DNA of 64,000 nt from NCBI RefSeq assembly GCF_002723995.1, contig NZ_BEWP01000008.1, forward strand, positions 62,001-126,000, given 5' to 3'. Positions 51,567 through 59,228 of the stretch are shown here, one piece after another (position 1 is the first letter of the stretch; every line of letters begins with the position of its first letter). The position numbers and the translations under genes were made by a program. The notes under the pieces were generated by a model that was not told the origin of the DNA, ran no database searches, and saw only the letters and a program-made list of their open reading frames with translations. This stretch comes from Gluconobacter kondonii (GTDB lineage: Bacteria > Pseudomonadota > Alphaproteobacteria > Acetobacterales > Acetobacteraceae).

Positions 51567-52581
51567 CGCCCTAACCGACCGCTTCAGCCGTCCGCTGCAT
51601 GATCTGCGGATCTCCGTGATGGATCGGTGCAATTTCCGTTGCCCGTACTGCATGCCGGAAGCGACCTATCATGAGCATTTCCGCTTTCTGGAGCCGAAAG
51701 AACGGCTGAGCTTTGATGAAATCGAACGTGTGGCGCGTGTGGCCGTATCGCTCGGGGTGCGCAAACTGCGCCTGACAGGCGGCGAGCCGCTTCTGCGTCC
51801 GAAGCTACCGGACCTCATAGCGCGTCTGGCGTCCATCCCGGGTGTGGAAGATGTTGCACTGACTACGAACGGGGTTCTGCTGGAGCGGCATGTTCGGGAA
51901 TTGAAAGCGGCGGGGCTGAATCGTGTGACGGTCAGTCTCGACAGTCTGGACCCGGCGGTTTTTGCGCGGATGAGCGGAGGCCGCGCGCAGCTTGAGCTGG
52001 TTCTGGAGGCGATCGACAGCGCTGCGCAGGCAGGTTTTTCAGGCGGCGTGAAACTCAATACCGTCATCCAGCGCGGTCTGAACGATTCAGGCGTCGAAGC
52101 ACTCGCCGAACGCTTTCGCCGCAGTGGCGTCGTACTGCGGTTCATCGAATACATGGATGTCGGAACGCGCAATCACTGGGAGCGCGCGGAAGTGGTTCCG
52201 TCGCGTGAACTGCTGGAACGTCTTGACGCCCGTTGGCCGCTCGAACCGGTCGACGCGCATTATCGCGGGGAAGTGGCGCAACGATACCGCTACTGCGACG
52301 GGGGCGGAGAAGTCGGGTTTATTTCTTCCGTCACCGCGCCGTTCTGCGGGGACTGTTCCCGCGCGCGCCTGTCGTCGGAGGGGCAGATTTATACCTGCCT
52401 GTTCGCGTCGGAAGGGACAGATCTGCGAACACTTTTGCGGAGCGACGAAGACGATACGGCCCTGCGTGCGCTGCTGGCCGGGGTGTGGCGCCAGCGGACG
52501 GACAGGTATAGTGAGGAGCGGGCTGCGTCTGCGGATGCACCAGCACGTCGCCGCATCGAGATGAACTATATCGGCGGCTAA
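51556..52581 (+). CDS. moaA: GTP 3',8-cyclase (radical SAM)
   Basis: 341 residues from the ATG at 51556, inside the moeA end. The radical SAM cluster is CNFRCPYC near residue 24, with LTGGEPLLRP for SAM binding. The second iron-sulfur cluster is in APFCGDCSRARLSSEGQIYTCLF, and the protein ends with the required Gly-Gly (NYIGG). It makes the first molybdopterin intermediate from GTP, together with MoaC encoded 31 bp downstream. Confidence 0.96.
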   Translation: MAGNALTDRFSRPLHDLRISVMDRCNFRCPYCMPEATYHEHFRFLEPKERLSFDEIERVARVAVSLGVRKLRLTGGEPLLRPKLPDLIARLASIPGVEDVALTTNGVLLERHVRELKAAGLNRVTVSLDSLDPAVFARMSGGRAQLELVLEAIDSAAQAGFSGGVKLNTVIQRGLNDSGVEALAERFRRSGVVLRFIEYMDVGTRNHWERAEVVPSRELLERLDARWPLEPVDAHYRGEVAQRYRYCDGGGEVGFISSVTAPFCGDCSRARLSSEGQIYTCLFASEGTDLRTLLRSDEDDTALRALLAGVWRQRTDRYSEERAASADAPARRRIEMNYIGG

Positions 52582-52612
52582 AAATGGTAGTCGGATCGGG
52601 AGATCGAACACG

Positions 52613-53095
52613 ATGAAAACGCTCACCCATGTCAACGAGCACGGCGAAGATCCGCGCATGGTCGATATCAGCGGCAAGGACGTGACCGAGCGCAGCGCCC
52701 ACGCGCAGGCCCGTCTGGTTTTCCCGTCCGACATGGCGCGGACGCTGTCTGACGCCGGATTCATGACGGCCAAGGGCGCAGTTCTGACCGTGGCGCAGAT
52801 TGCAGGCGTGATGGGTGTGAAATCGACATCGCAGCTTATCCCGCTGTGTCATCCGTTAGCCCTCAGCGGCTGCCGGGTGGACATAACGATCGAGGGCGAC
52901 GAGGCGGTGATCGACTGTCGCGTGTCGTGCAAGGGGCGGACAGGCGTGGAAATGGAAGCCCTGACCGGCGCGTCCGTAGCGGCACTCACGATCTACGACA
53001 TGTGTAAGGCCATGTCCCACGACATGGTCATCCGCGAGGTCCGGCTGATGGGCAAGGCAGGCGGCAAGCGCGACTTCCAGAGGATCGAATCGTGA
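52613..53095 (+). CDS. moaC: Cyclic pyranopterin monophosphate synthase
   Basis: 160 residues. MoaC signatures are MVDISGKDVTERSAHAQA at the N-terminus, QLIPLCHPLALSG in the middle, CRVSCKGRTGVEMEALTGASVAALTIYDMCKA, and a C-terminal RLMGKAGGKRDF. It acts after MoaA to give cPMP. It overlaps the mobA-moaD fusion by 4 bp (GTGA). Confidence 0.96.
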   Translation: MKTLTHVNEHGEDPRMVDISGKDVTERSAHAQARLVFPSDMARTLSDAGFMTAKGAVLTVAQIAGVMGVKSTSQLIPLCHPLALSGCRVDITIEGDEAVIDCRVSCKGRTGVEMEALTGASVAALTIYDMCKAMSHDMVIREVRLMGKAGGKRDFQRIES

Positions 53096-53931
53096 GGCCG
53101 CTTTATGGCCTGATCCTTGCGGGTGGGGCCAGCAAACGCATGGGGACGGACAAGGCCGCGCTTGCCTATCACGGCAAGCCGCAGCTTCAGGCGGCTTTCG
53201 ATGTCCTGTCGCCTCTGGTAGAAAAATGTTTCGTCTCGGTGCGTCCGGACCAGACGGAAAATCCTCTTCGGGCCGATTTCCCCCAGATCGTCGATTCAGT
53301 AGAAATCGACGGCCCTGCGGCCGGCCTGCTGTCCGCGCATCTGGCTCATCGTGATGTCGCCTGGCTGGTTCTGGCCTGTGATCTGCCGATGCTGGATGGG
53401 GGTACGCTGGAGAATCTGATCGCAAAGCGGGAGGCTACAAACGTCGCAGTTGCCTATCGTAGCGAACATGACGGTCTGCCGGAGCCGCTTTGTGCTATCT
53501 GGGAGCCCGAGGCGCTCGATCGTCTGGAACAGCAGGTTTTGGATGGCCGGACCTGCCCGCGCAAGCTGCTGATCAACAGTCCGACCAAGCTGTTGGAGCC
53601 TTATGCCCGTGGCGCGCTCGACAATATCAACACGCCCGAGGAACGCGACGATGCGACCCGGCGTCTGGAACACCCGACAGGAGGGCCGATGATTCGCCTG
53701 AAACTGGAATATTTCGCACAGCTCCGGGAGTTGGCCGGAAGGCGCGAGCAGACGCTTGAGACTACATTCGCAACCGTCGGGCCGCTTTATGAGGAACTGC
53801 GTGCGACATACGCCTTTCCTTTCGACGCCTCGAAGCTCCGTGTGGCGATTAACGGCGATTTCGCACCCTGGACGCAGCCCTTGAAGGACGGAGACCACGT
53901 CGTGTTCATTCCGCCGGTGACGGGAGGATGA
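53092..53931 (+). CDS. mobA: MobA-MoaD fusion: molybdopterin guanylyltransferase plus sulfur-carrier small subunit of MPT synthase
   Basis: 279 residues from a GTG at 53092. Residues 1 to about 193 are MobA: LILAGGASKRMGTDKAAL, LVLACDLPML and INTPEERDDA. From residue 200 (Met) a complete MoaD of 80 residues follows (IRLKLEYFAQLRELAGRREQ...), ending in the essential Gly-Gly (FIPPVTGG). The junction HPTGGPM contains an AGGAGG and an ATG, so free MoaD may also be made. MobA and MoaD act at different steps, GMP attachment and sulfur transfer. It overlaps moaC and moaE by 4 bp each. Confidence 0.93.
   Translation: MRPLYGLILAGGASKRMGTDKAALAYHGKPQLQAAFDVLSPLVEKCFVSVRPDQTENPLRADFPQIVDSVEIDGPAAGLLSAHLAHRDVAWLVLACDLPMLDGGTLENLIAKREATNVAVAYRSEHDGLPEPLCAIWEPEALDRLEQQVLDGRTCPRKLLINSPTKLLEPYARGALDNINTPEERDDATRRLEHPTGGPMIRLKLEYFAQLRELAGRREQTLETTFATVGPLYEELRATYAFPFDASKLRVAINGDFAPWTQPLKDGDHVVFIPPVTGG
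53679..53691 (+). promoter_or_regulatory. Internal Shine-Dalgarno and start for free MoaD
   Basis: AGGAGG at 53679-53684 is followed after 4 nt by ATG at 53689-53691, in frame with the MobA-MoaD fusion. Initiation here would give an 80-residue protein of normal MoaD length. The spacing is slightly short but the match to the anti-SD is perfect. Confidence 0.7.
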
Positions 53932-54422
53932 GCCGCTTTCGGATGGCGTCTGCGCCCGTGGATCTGAACCTGCTGCGTGAAGATCTGCATCTGGCCGAGG
54001 CGGGCGGGTTCTGCACCTTTGAAGGCTGGGTCCGTAACAGGAATGACGGCCGCCCCGTGGATGGTCTGGAATATGAATCCTACGAAGCGCTGGCGCAGCT
54101 TGAGGGCGAACGGATCGTTGCAGAAGCGTTGGAACGCTTCGAGATCAGCGAGGCCGTGGCCATGCACCGGACGGGTAGTCTGAAGGTCGGGGAGGTCGCC
54201 GTCTGGATCGGTGTTTCGGCCCCGCACCGTGATGCGGCGTTCCGGGCCTGCCGCTACATCATCGATGAGATCAAGCACCGTGTTCCTGTCTGGAAGAAGG
54301 AACATTATCTGGATGGGGATGCCGAATGGGTGGCGTGCCACCATTGCCAGACGGCGCCCCGTGCCTCCGAAACCGATGCTCATGACCACGATCATGGACA
54401 GTGTGGCCATCACCATCACTGA
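53928..54422 (+). CDS. moaE: Molybdopterin synthase catalytic subunit with His-rich tail
   Basis: 164 residues. The MoaE core is clear: GGFCTFEGWVRNRNDGRPVDGLEYESYE, AMHRTGSLKVGE, and the active-site region IDEIKHRVPVWKKEHYLDG with the catalytic Lys pair. The last 30 residues contain CHHCQ and then HDHDHGQCGHHHH, an unusual metal-binding-like tail. The enzyme adds two sulfurs from thiocarboxylated MoaD to cPMP. It overlaps the mobA-moaD gene by 4 bp and is followed by a terminator. Confidence 0.94.
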   Translation: MSRFRMASAPVDLNLLREDLHLAEAGGFCTFEGWVRNRNDGRPVDGLEYESYEALAQLEGERIVAEALERFEISEAVAMHRTGSLKVGEVAVWIGVSAPHRDAAFRACRYIIDEIKHRVPVWKKEHYLDGDAEWVACHHCQTAPRASETDAHDHDHGQCGHHHH

Positions 54423-54431
54423 GTGAGCCTG

Positions 54432-54470
54432 ACTGCGGAGCAGAAGCTTTCTGTTCCGCAGTGTCTTTTT
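54432..54470 (+). terminator. Intrinsic terminator after moaE
   Basis: ACTGCGGA at 54432 pairs with TCCGCAGT ending at 54462, extended inward by CAGAA/TTCTG, with TCTTTTT following. It isolates the molybdenum cofactor operon from the next genes. Confidence 0.8.
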
Positions 54471-54477
54471 GAGTTGT

Positions 54478-54498
54478 AATTGCAAATCATTCTCAATT
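54478..54498 (+). promoter_or_regulatory. Fur-box-like operator
   Basis: The core TGCAAATCATTCTCA within 54478-54498 closely resembles proteobacterial Fur boxes (TGATAATCATTATCA type). It lies 38 bp before the ATG of the gene at 54536, where it would cover a promoter. The two downstream unknown genes may therefore be expressed on iron limitation. Confidence 0.7.
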
Positions 54499-54535
54499 AG
54501 GATGAATCCGGTCCTGCTGATTCGGAGTTATCCCC

Positions 54536-55126
54536 ATGACACGGCTGTCGCTTTCCCTGTCCGATCTCTGCTGCTGTGAACGGCTGGCGCTGTGGAGTAT
54601 CCGCTGCCTCATCAGCCATTACCGTTTGCCAAACTGCCCTGAGACAAAAACGACCGACGGCCTGTTCCCGGTCTGCTTCCGCCCGGCGCTCGATGCTGCG
54701 GAAGGGGCCTTTTCGGACGCCGTTCATCTTCTGAATGTTGCGGGACAGCCGGGGCTCGCGGTGAATGCGCCGGGCATGCAGTCCCTGACGGTGCTGGAGG
54801 AGCGTTTCCTGCGCGGGATCGTCGCGGCCCAGAATGAAGGCCAGCGTGACGTTTTCGTGCTGCTTGCGGAAGTCTTTCCGGATCGCTTCGTACAGGGCTG
54901 TCTTGCCACGGCCCTGACGCTCTTGGCGGATTGCCTCGCCGGAGCAGGGCATTGGCTCCCCAAGACATTGCTTAAAGATGAGACGACGATTTCAGGCGGC
55001 GGAGCATTGTCGTCGATTAGCCGCTGGCGATCGGTCAGCCCATCGCGGATGCGCGTTCTATGGCCACAGGATAGCGGCCCACTCCAGCGCGGTAGCGCGT
55101 CCGAAGCGAATAGGGTGATGCATTAA
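54536..55126 (+). CDS. Uncharacterised protein behind a Fur-box-like site
   Basis: 196 residues from the ATG at 54536, with GGAG 8 nt upstream. The N-terminus is Cys-rich (SDLCCCERLALWSIRC). The middle (FVLLAEVFPDRFVQGCLATALTLLADCL) is mixed helical with moderate hydrophobicity but no clear membrane segment. The C-terminus is Ser/Arg-rich. I do not recognise a family. Iron control is suggested by the upstream site. Its stop overlaps the start of the next gene (TAATG), so the two are translationally coupled. Possible roles are iron-linked storage, regulation or stress, but nothing in the sequence decides. Confidence 0.7.
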   Translation: MTRLSLSLSDLCCCERLALWSIRCLISHYRLPNCPETKTTDGLFPVCFRPALDAAEGAFSDAVHLLNVAGQPGLAVNAPGMQSLTVLEERFLRGIVAAQNEGQRDVFVLLAEVFPDRFVQGCLATALTLLADCLAGAGHWLPKTLLKDETTISGGGALSSISRWRSVSPSRMRVLWPQDSGPLQRGSASEANRVMH

Positions 55127-55341
55127 TGATGTCGCTGGGCAGGCGTACTGCCCGGAATGGCGTTGAGTCACGCATTCCGGGCTTTGAGGAGCTGGAACAT
55201 ATGACGGTCTGTCTGTTGCTGCTGCTCGCGGGCGTGGTCGGCTTCTGCTGGCTGGCCTGCGTAAATCTTGAGATTTCCGCCGACGACCTCTTGTCCGCAC
55301 TGGGGTACCAGTCCGGTCTGGAAGAGACGTTCAGAGGATAA
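55126..55341 (+). CDS. Small single-pass membrane protein, coupled to upstream unknown gene
   Basis: 71 residues. A hydrophobic segment at about residues 27-45 (TVCLLLLLAGVVGFCWLACV) is the only clear feature, followed by a polar C-terminus (EISADDLLSALGYQSGLEETF). The ATG at 55126 overlaps the previous stop, and a second in-frame ATG directly follows. A further ATG at residue 26 would give a 46-residue protein. The function is unknown; it is probably an inner-membrane partner of the upstream product and shares its iron-responsive promoter. Confidence 0.6.
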   Translation: MMSLGRRTARNGVESRIPGFEELEHMTVCLLLLLAGVVGFCWLACVNLEISADDLLSALGYQSGLEETFRG

Positions 55342-55344
55342 ACC

Positions 55345-55380
55345 CGTCTCCAGCCCACGGATGGGCCGGAGACGCCATTT
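55345..55380 (+). terminator. Terminator after the small membrane protein gene
   Basis: CGTCTCC at 55345-55351 pairs with GGAGACG at 55368-55374, with an inner GCCCA/TGGGC stem, followed by CCATTTT. It separates the Fur-box operon from the convergent decarboxylase gene. Confidence 0.7.
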
Positions 55381-56520
55381 TCAGATGTAATATTCGGTCA
55401 GCGGCGGAAAGCCGTTGAAACCGACGGAGCAGTACGTCGAGACATACGCGCCGGTAGCGAGAATCTCGACGCGATCGCCACATTCGAGCGAATCCGGCAT
55501 CGGGATGCGGTTCTTCTCATACATGATGTCCACACCATCGCAGCTCGGACCGGCCACGACACATGGCGAACGGGTGCCGTCTTCTGAATCGCGGGAGGTG
55601 CGGAAGGTGTAACGGATGGCCTCGCCTTCCGTCTCCGCCAGTCCACCAAAACGACCGATATCGAGATAGACCCAGCGCGGATCGGTGACGGCACCGCCAC
55701 GTCGGCTGACGAGAATGACCTCGCTTGACACGACACCTGACTGTCCGACCATGTAGCGGCCCGGCTCCAGCAGGATTTCCGGCGCACCATCCGGGAAATG
55801 CGTCTTGAGGGACGCATGGATCGTGTCTGCGAAATCCTGAACGGAAGGCACGTTCTCGCGGTAATGCGTCGGGAAGCCGCCACCCAGATTGAGCATCTGA
55901 AGGTCCACGCCCTGCGCGCGCAGATCATGATACAGGCCCGCCGCCTTGGCGATGGCGTGATCATAAGCCGCAACGCCGGTCTGCTGGCTGCCGACATGGA
56001 AGGACAGGCCATAAGGCTTCAGGCCGAGTTCGCGTGCGCGCAGCATGAGCGTGCGGGCATTGTTCAGCGTGGTGCCGAATTTGCGGGACAGCGGCCAGTC
56101 GGCACCTTCATTCTCGACCGCGAGGCGGCAGAAAACGCGTGCGCCGGGCGCATTCTGGCCGAGCTTTTCCAGCTCTTCGATGCTGTCGAACACGAACAGG
56201 CTGATGCCCAGATCATGTGCTTCACGGATCCATTCCGGCTTCTTCAGCGTGTTGCCGTAAGAGATCCGGTCCGGCGTTGCGCCGGCATCGAGGCACATGC
56301 GGATTTCCGCAATGGAGGCGGCATCGAAAGACGATCCCAGCCCGACGAGGCGCTCGAGGATGGCCGGGGCCGGATTGGCCTTGATGGCGTAATAGATTTT
56401 CGCTTCCCCGAGCGCATCGTGCAGGGCACGATAATGCGCGCCCACGACGTCGAGATCGACGACGAGGCAAGGGGTTGCCGGCTTCTGCTCGGCAAGGAAG
56501 CGTGAGATTTTGGGAGTCAT
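55381..56520 (-). CDS. Type III PLP-dependent decarboxylase (lysine/ornithine-type)
   Basis: 379 residues from the ATG at 56520; a TTG 9 bp upstream is the alternative. It is an alanine-racemase-fold decarboxylase: PLP-binding Lys47 in YYAIKANPAP, GLSFHVGSQQTG, NLGGGFPTHY, LEPGRYMVGQSG and the catalytic Cys in GPSCDGVDIMYE. The length and motifs match eukaryotic-like ornithine or lysine/ornithine decarboxylases rather than diaminopimelate decarboxylase (about 420). It likely makes putrescine or cadaverine for polyamines. Substrate choice cannot be fixed without a structure-based comparison. It is a single gene. Confidence 0.85.
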   Translation of the reverse strand: MTPKISRFLAEQKPATPCLVVDLDVVGAHYRALHDALGEAKIYYAIKANPAPAILERLVGLGSSFDAASIAEIRMCLDAGATPDRISYGNTLKKPEWIREAHDLGISLFVFDSIEELEKLGQNAPGARVFCRLAVENEGADWPLSRKFGTTLNNARTLMLRARELGLKPYGLSFHVGSQQTGVAAYDHAIAKAAGLYHDLRAQGVDLQMLNLGGGFPTHYRENVPSVQDFADTIHASLKTHFPDGAPEILLEPGRYMVGQSGVVSSEVILVSRRGGAVTDPRWVYLDIGRFGGLAETEGEAIRYTFRTSRDSEDGTRSPCVVAGPSCDGVDIMYEKNRIPMPDSLECGDRVEILATGAYVSTYCSVGFNGFPPLTEYYI

Positions 56521-56902
56521 GACACTCAATTCCCAGAACCGGACTCGTCAGGGAACGATATCGCCCTGCGAGTGTGTTGCGAAACGGTCGAACGGACCGG
56601 CGAATAGCGGGAATCCGTAACGGGTGGATTCCTGAAGGCCAGAACGCTTGACGTCGTTGCGTAACCTCGAGTGGGCCAGTGGCACGTGCGTTGCTGCGTG
56701 AGGCGGGCATATGGGACCAAATGCCCCGTCGTGCAACTGCTAATTTTGCATTGTGATGCTTTTGCCAATATTGGTGAGCTGAATCAGGGCGAATTCGGAA
56801 CGCTGAAGGCATCTTCCGCGTAGGTACATGCTCATGTCGTTCGATCCGGACTGTCATGAGCGCGACCGCTGCCCCAACAGGACACTGCCGAGGAAACCCT
56901 GC
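56521..56902. other. Intergenic region between the decarboxylase and YihY genes
   Basis: About 380 bp if YihY starts at 56903 (about 310 bp if at 56828). It should hold divergent promoters. No gene, tRNA or clear regulatory site was recognised. Confidence 0.5.
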
Positions 56903-57952
56903 GTGAGTTTGACATCCGAATCTGCGACCCTTTCCGGCTCCCGGGTCATGCCGGAACAAGCCGTATCTTCGGAGTCGGGACAACCACCTGCTGCTACGGA
57001 TGCCGCTGATCCGAATGTGGTATCATCCCAGAACAGACTTCATCATGCTGCTTGGCGGGTTGTCGCCAAGCATCTCTTCGCCGAAGTCGGCTCCAGTCAG
57101 ACTTCGCTTTCTGCGGCGGGATGTGCGTTTTACGCCACGCTGTCGCTTTTTCCGGCCATCTCCAGCCTGATTTCCCTTTATGGTCTGGCCTTTGATCTTC
57201 AGTCGGTCGAACCTCAGCTCGAAGTGCTGAGGCATCTCCTGCCGCCATCGGCATATGCCCTGATCGGTGACCGGATTCACGAACTGATTTCCCAGCCTCA
57301 CTCGTCGCTGACAATCGGGCTGATCTTCTCGCTGGCGGTGGCCCTATGGTCCGCTTCGGCCAGTACGAAGTCGATTCTCTCCGCGTTGAATATGGCTTAT
57401 AATGCGCAGGAAACGCGGAGTTTTCTGAAGTTTCAGGCTGTCGCGCTGTCAACCACGCTCACGGCTATCGTGGGCGCTGCACTCACTCTGGCGCTCATGG
57501 TGGCGGCCCCCGCACTCGTGGATTACCTGCCGCGCCACGTCAGTTTCCTCAGTGATCCGCCATTCCCGGTGAATTTTCTGCTGTCTTACGGCGCTCCAAT
57601 GATCGTGCATACGCTTGCACCGGTTCTGATGCTGCTGTTCGTCTTTATTGCTGTGACGCTGCTGTACCGCTTTGCGCCGTGCCGCGTGCATACAGAATGG
57701 CGCTGGATCTTTCCGGGCTCGATCCTCGCGACGATCCTGTGGGTCGCAACGTCTCTGGGCTTCTCATGGTATGTCGCGCATTTCGCCAGCTATGGCGCGA
57801 CATATGGACCCCTCGGCGCTGTCGCAGCAATCATGATGTGGCTTTTTGTGAGCGCTTATGTCGTGCTGTTCGGAGCAGAGCTGAATGCGAGCCTTGAGGC
57901 ACGGGCCGGTAAAAGTCAGGCTGTGCCCCCGGAAGAAACAAGTCTGGCCTGA
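56903..57952 (+). CDS. yihY: YihY/BrkB-family inner-membrane protein
   Basis: 349 residues from a GTG at 56903 with AGGAAA well placed; an ATG at 56828 is the alternative. It has six or so membrane segments, with the YihY opening FAEVGSSQTSLSAAGCAFYATLSLFPAISSLISLYGL. Central segments are STKSILSALNMAYN and RSFLKFQAVALSTTLTAIVGAAL, and FGAELNASLEARAGK lies near the end. Formerly called ribonuclease BN, the family is now regarded as uncharacterised membrane proteins. It is a single gene with a hairpin at the stop. Confidence 0.85.
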   Translation: MSLTSESATLSGSRVMPEQAVSSESGQPPAATDAADPNVVSSQNRLHHAAWRVVAKHLFAEVGSSQTSLSAAGCAFYATLSLFPAISSLISLYGLAFDLQSVEPQLEVLRHLLPPSAYALIGDRIHELISQPHSSLTIGLIFSLAVALWSASASTKSILSALNMAYNAQETRSFLKFQAVALSTTLTAIVGAALTLALMVAAPALVDYLPRHVSFLSDPPFPVNFLLSYGAPMIVHTLAPVLMLLFVFIAVTLLYRFAPCRVHTEWRWIFPGSILATILWVATSLGFSWYVAHFASYGATYGPLGAVAAIMMWLFVSAYVVLFGAELNASLEARAGKSQAVPPEETSLA

Positions 57953-57965
57953 AGATCAGGCCAGA
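57943..57965 (+). terminator. Hairpin at the yihY stop
   Basis: TCTGGCCTGA (57943-57952) and TCAGGCCAGA (57956-57965) form a perfect 10-bp stem with a 3-nt loop that includes the stop codon. No T run follows. It lies between convergent yihY and the RlpA gene. Confidence 0.5.
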
Positions 57966-57974
57966 GGTTCAGCG

Positions 57975-58625
57975 TCAGTGCTGATGATGCGAGATACGCT
58001 GTGATGCCCTGCCTCGCGGAGAGGCAGGGGCTGTATTGGTGCCTGAGGCTTCAATCGCCTGTGCGCTGGTATCTGACGGATCGGCTTCCGCCACTTCAGG
58101 TTCGGAGGAAGACTGCGCGGACGGCTGCACTTCCGTCATTTTCGCGATCGTGACATGCGCTGTTCCTGCGCCCAGCATTCCGATTTTCGCTGCGGCGGCA
58201 TGGGACAGATCGATGATGCGGCTGTTGAAGGGGCCACGGTCATTGACCGTTACCACGACCGACCGTCCCGTATCCTGTGACGTCACGAGCAGCTTCGTCC
58301 CGATGGGGAGGGACGGGTGTGCGGCGGTCAGATCATTGGTGTTGAATGTCGCGCCGCTTGCGGTGCGCCGTCCGTGGAAATGCCGTCCGTACCAGCTTGC
58401 CATGCCATGCTGGGACCACGCATGAGCGGCCTGATGGGCCCGGTTGGAGAGTGCGACCCGAACGGAGTCTGCCCAGCTTGTTCTCGGTGTTCCATCGATG
58501 GCGGACTCGTCACTCGCATGAGCAGTGTGATGACCGGCCAGACCTGCAAGCGCTACGGCGAATGTCATGCTGCGCAGGGGGATGAAGCCTAGGGGATTGC
58601 GAAGGGCAGACAGGTTAAAGCGCAC
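57975..58625 (-). CDS. rlpA: RlpA-family lytic transglycosylase-like protein
   Basis: 216 residues from a GTG at 58625, giving a signal peptide (NPLGFIPLRSMTFAVALAGLAGHHTAHA) and an exported product. The double-psi beta-barrel domain has GMASWYGRHFHGRRTASG and VTVNDRGPFNSRIIDLSHAAA, the RlpA signature, with the catalytic Asp/His residues seen. No SPOR domain follows; the C-terminus is a low-complexity Ala/Pro/Ser-rich tail. It probably acts on peptidoglycan. Confidence 0.85.
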   Translation of the reverse strand: MRFNLSALRNPLGFIPLRSMTFAVALAGLAGHHTAHASDESAIDGTPRTSWADSVRVALSNRAHQAAHAWSQHGMASWYGRHFHGRRTASGATFNTNDLTAAHPSLPIGTKLLVTSQDTGRSVVVTVNDRGPFNSRIIDLSHAAAAKIGMLGAGTAHVTIAKMTEVQPSAQSSSEPEVAEADPSDTSAQAIEASGTNTAPASPRGRASQRISHHQH

Positions 58626-58745
58626 TATATCAGGTTCTTCTCCAGTGGACGGGACGGGCTCAGATTGTACCTGATAGCACAAAAATGCGGCCCTGTCGCC
58701 TTTTGGACACCCTGAAGACGGCAGCAATAGGGCAATGACGCTTTC

Positions 58746-59228
58746 ATGACAGCTTCGAAAGTGCTATCGCGCGCCCAGATGAAACGCCCTCTGATTACCG
58801 TTCTCAACGGTCCGAATCTCAATATGCTGGGTCTTCGCCAGCCCGGAATCTACGGTCACGCCACGCTCGACGATGTCGAACAGGTGTGCATTCAGGCTGC
58901 CGAACGGCTTGATGTTGCCATTGATTTCCGCCAGACGAACGGAGAGGGTGAACTTGTGTCCTGGGTTCAGGAATGTCGCGGCCGTGCAGACGGAATCGTG
59001 ATCAATCCCGCAGCTTACGGACACACCTCGATTGCCCTGCTCGATGCGCTTCTGGCGGTCGAGCTGCCGGTGGTTGAGGTTCATATTTCCAATATTCATC
59101 GCAGGGAGCCGTTCCGTCATCACACCTACGTCTCGCAGGCCGCCATCGGCGTGATCTGTGGCCTCGGCGTCAGGGGATATGCGCATGCGCTTCAGGCAAT
59201 AACCGACATGATCGAAGACGAAGGATGA
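58746..59228 (+). CDS. aroQ: Type II 3-dehydroquinate dehydratase
   Basis: 160 residues from the ATG at 58746; the ATG at 58779 would give 149, the more typical length. Type II motifs are VLNGPNLNMLG, FRQTNGEGELVSW, INPAAYGHTSIALLDAL, VEVHISNIHRREPFRHH and GVICGLGVRGY. It carries out the third step of the shikimate pathway. It overlaps accB by 4 bp, forming the aroQ-accB-accC order found in many bacteria. Confidence 0.94.
   Translation: MTASKVLSRAQMKRPLITVLNGPNLNMLGLRQPGIYGHATLDDVEQVCIQAAERLDVAIDFRQTNGEGELVSWVQECRGRADGIVINPAAYGHTSIALLDALLAVELPVVEVHISNIHRREPFRHHTYVSQAAIGVICGLGVRGYAHALQAITDMIEDEG

Noticed and set aside
54390-54422. Possible artificial His-tag at the end of moaE
   Set aside because: The run is part of a longer mixed HDHDHGQCG tail and is followed by a natural terminator and genome sequence, so it is not a vector feature.
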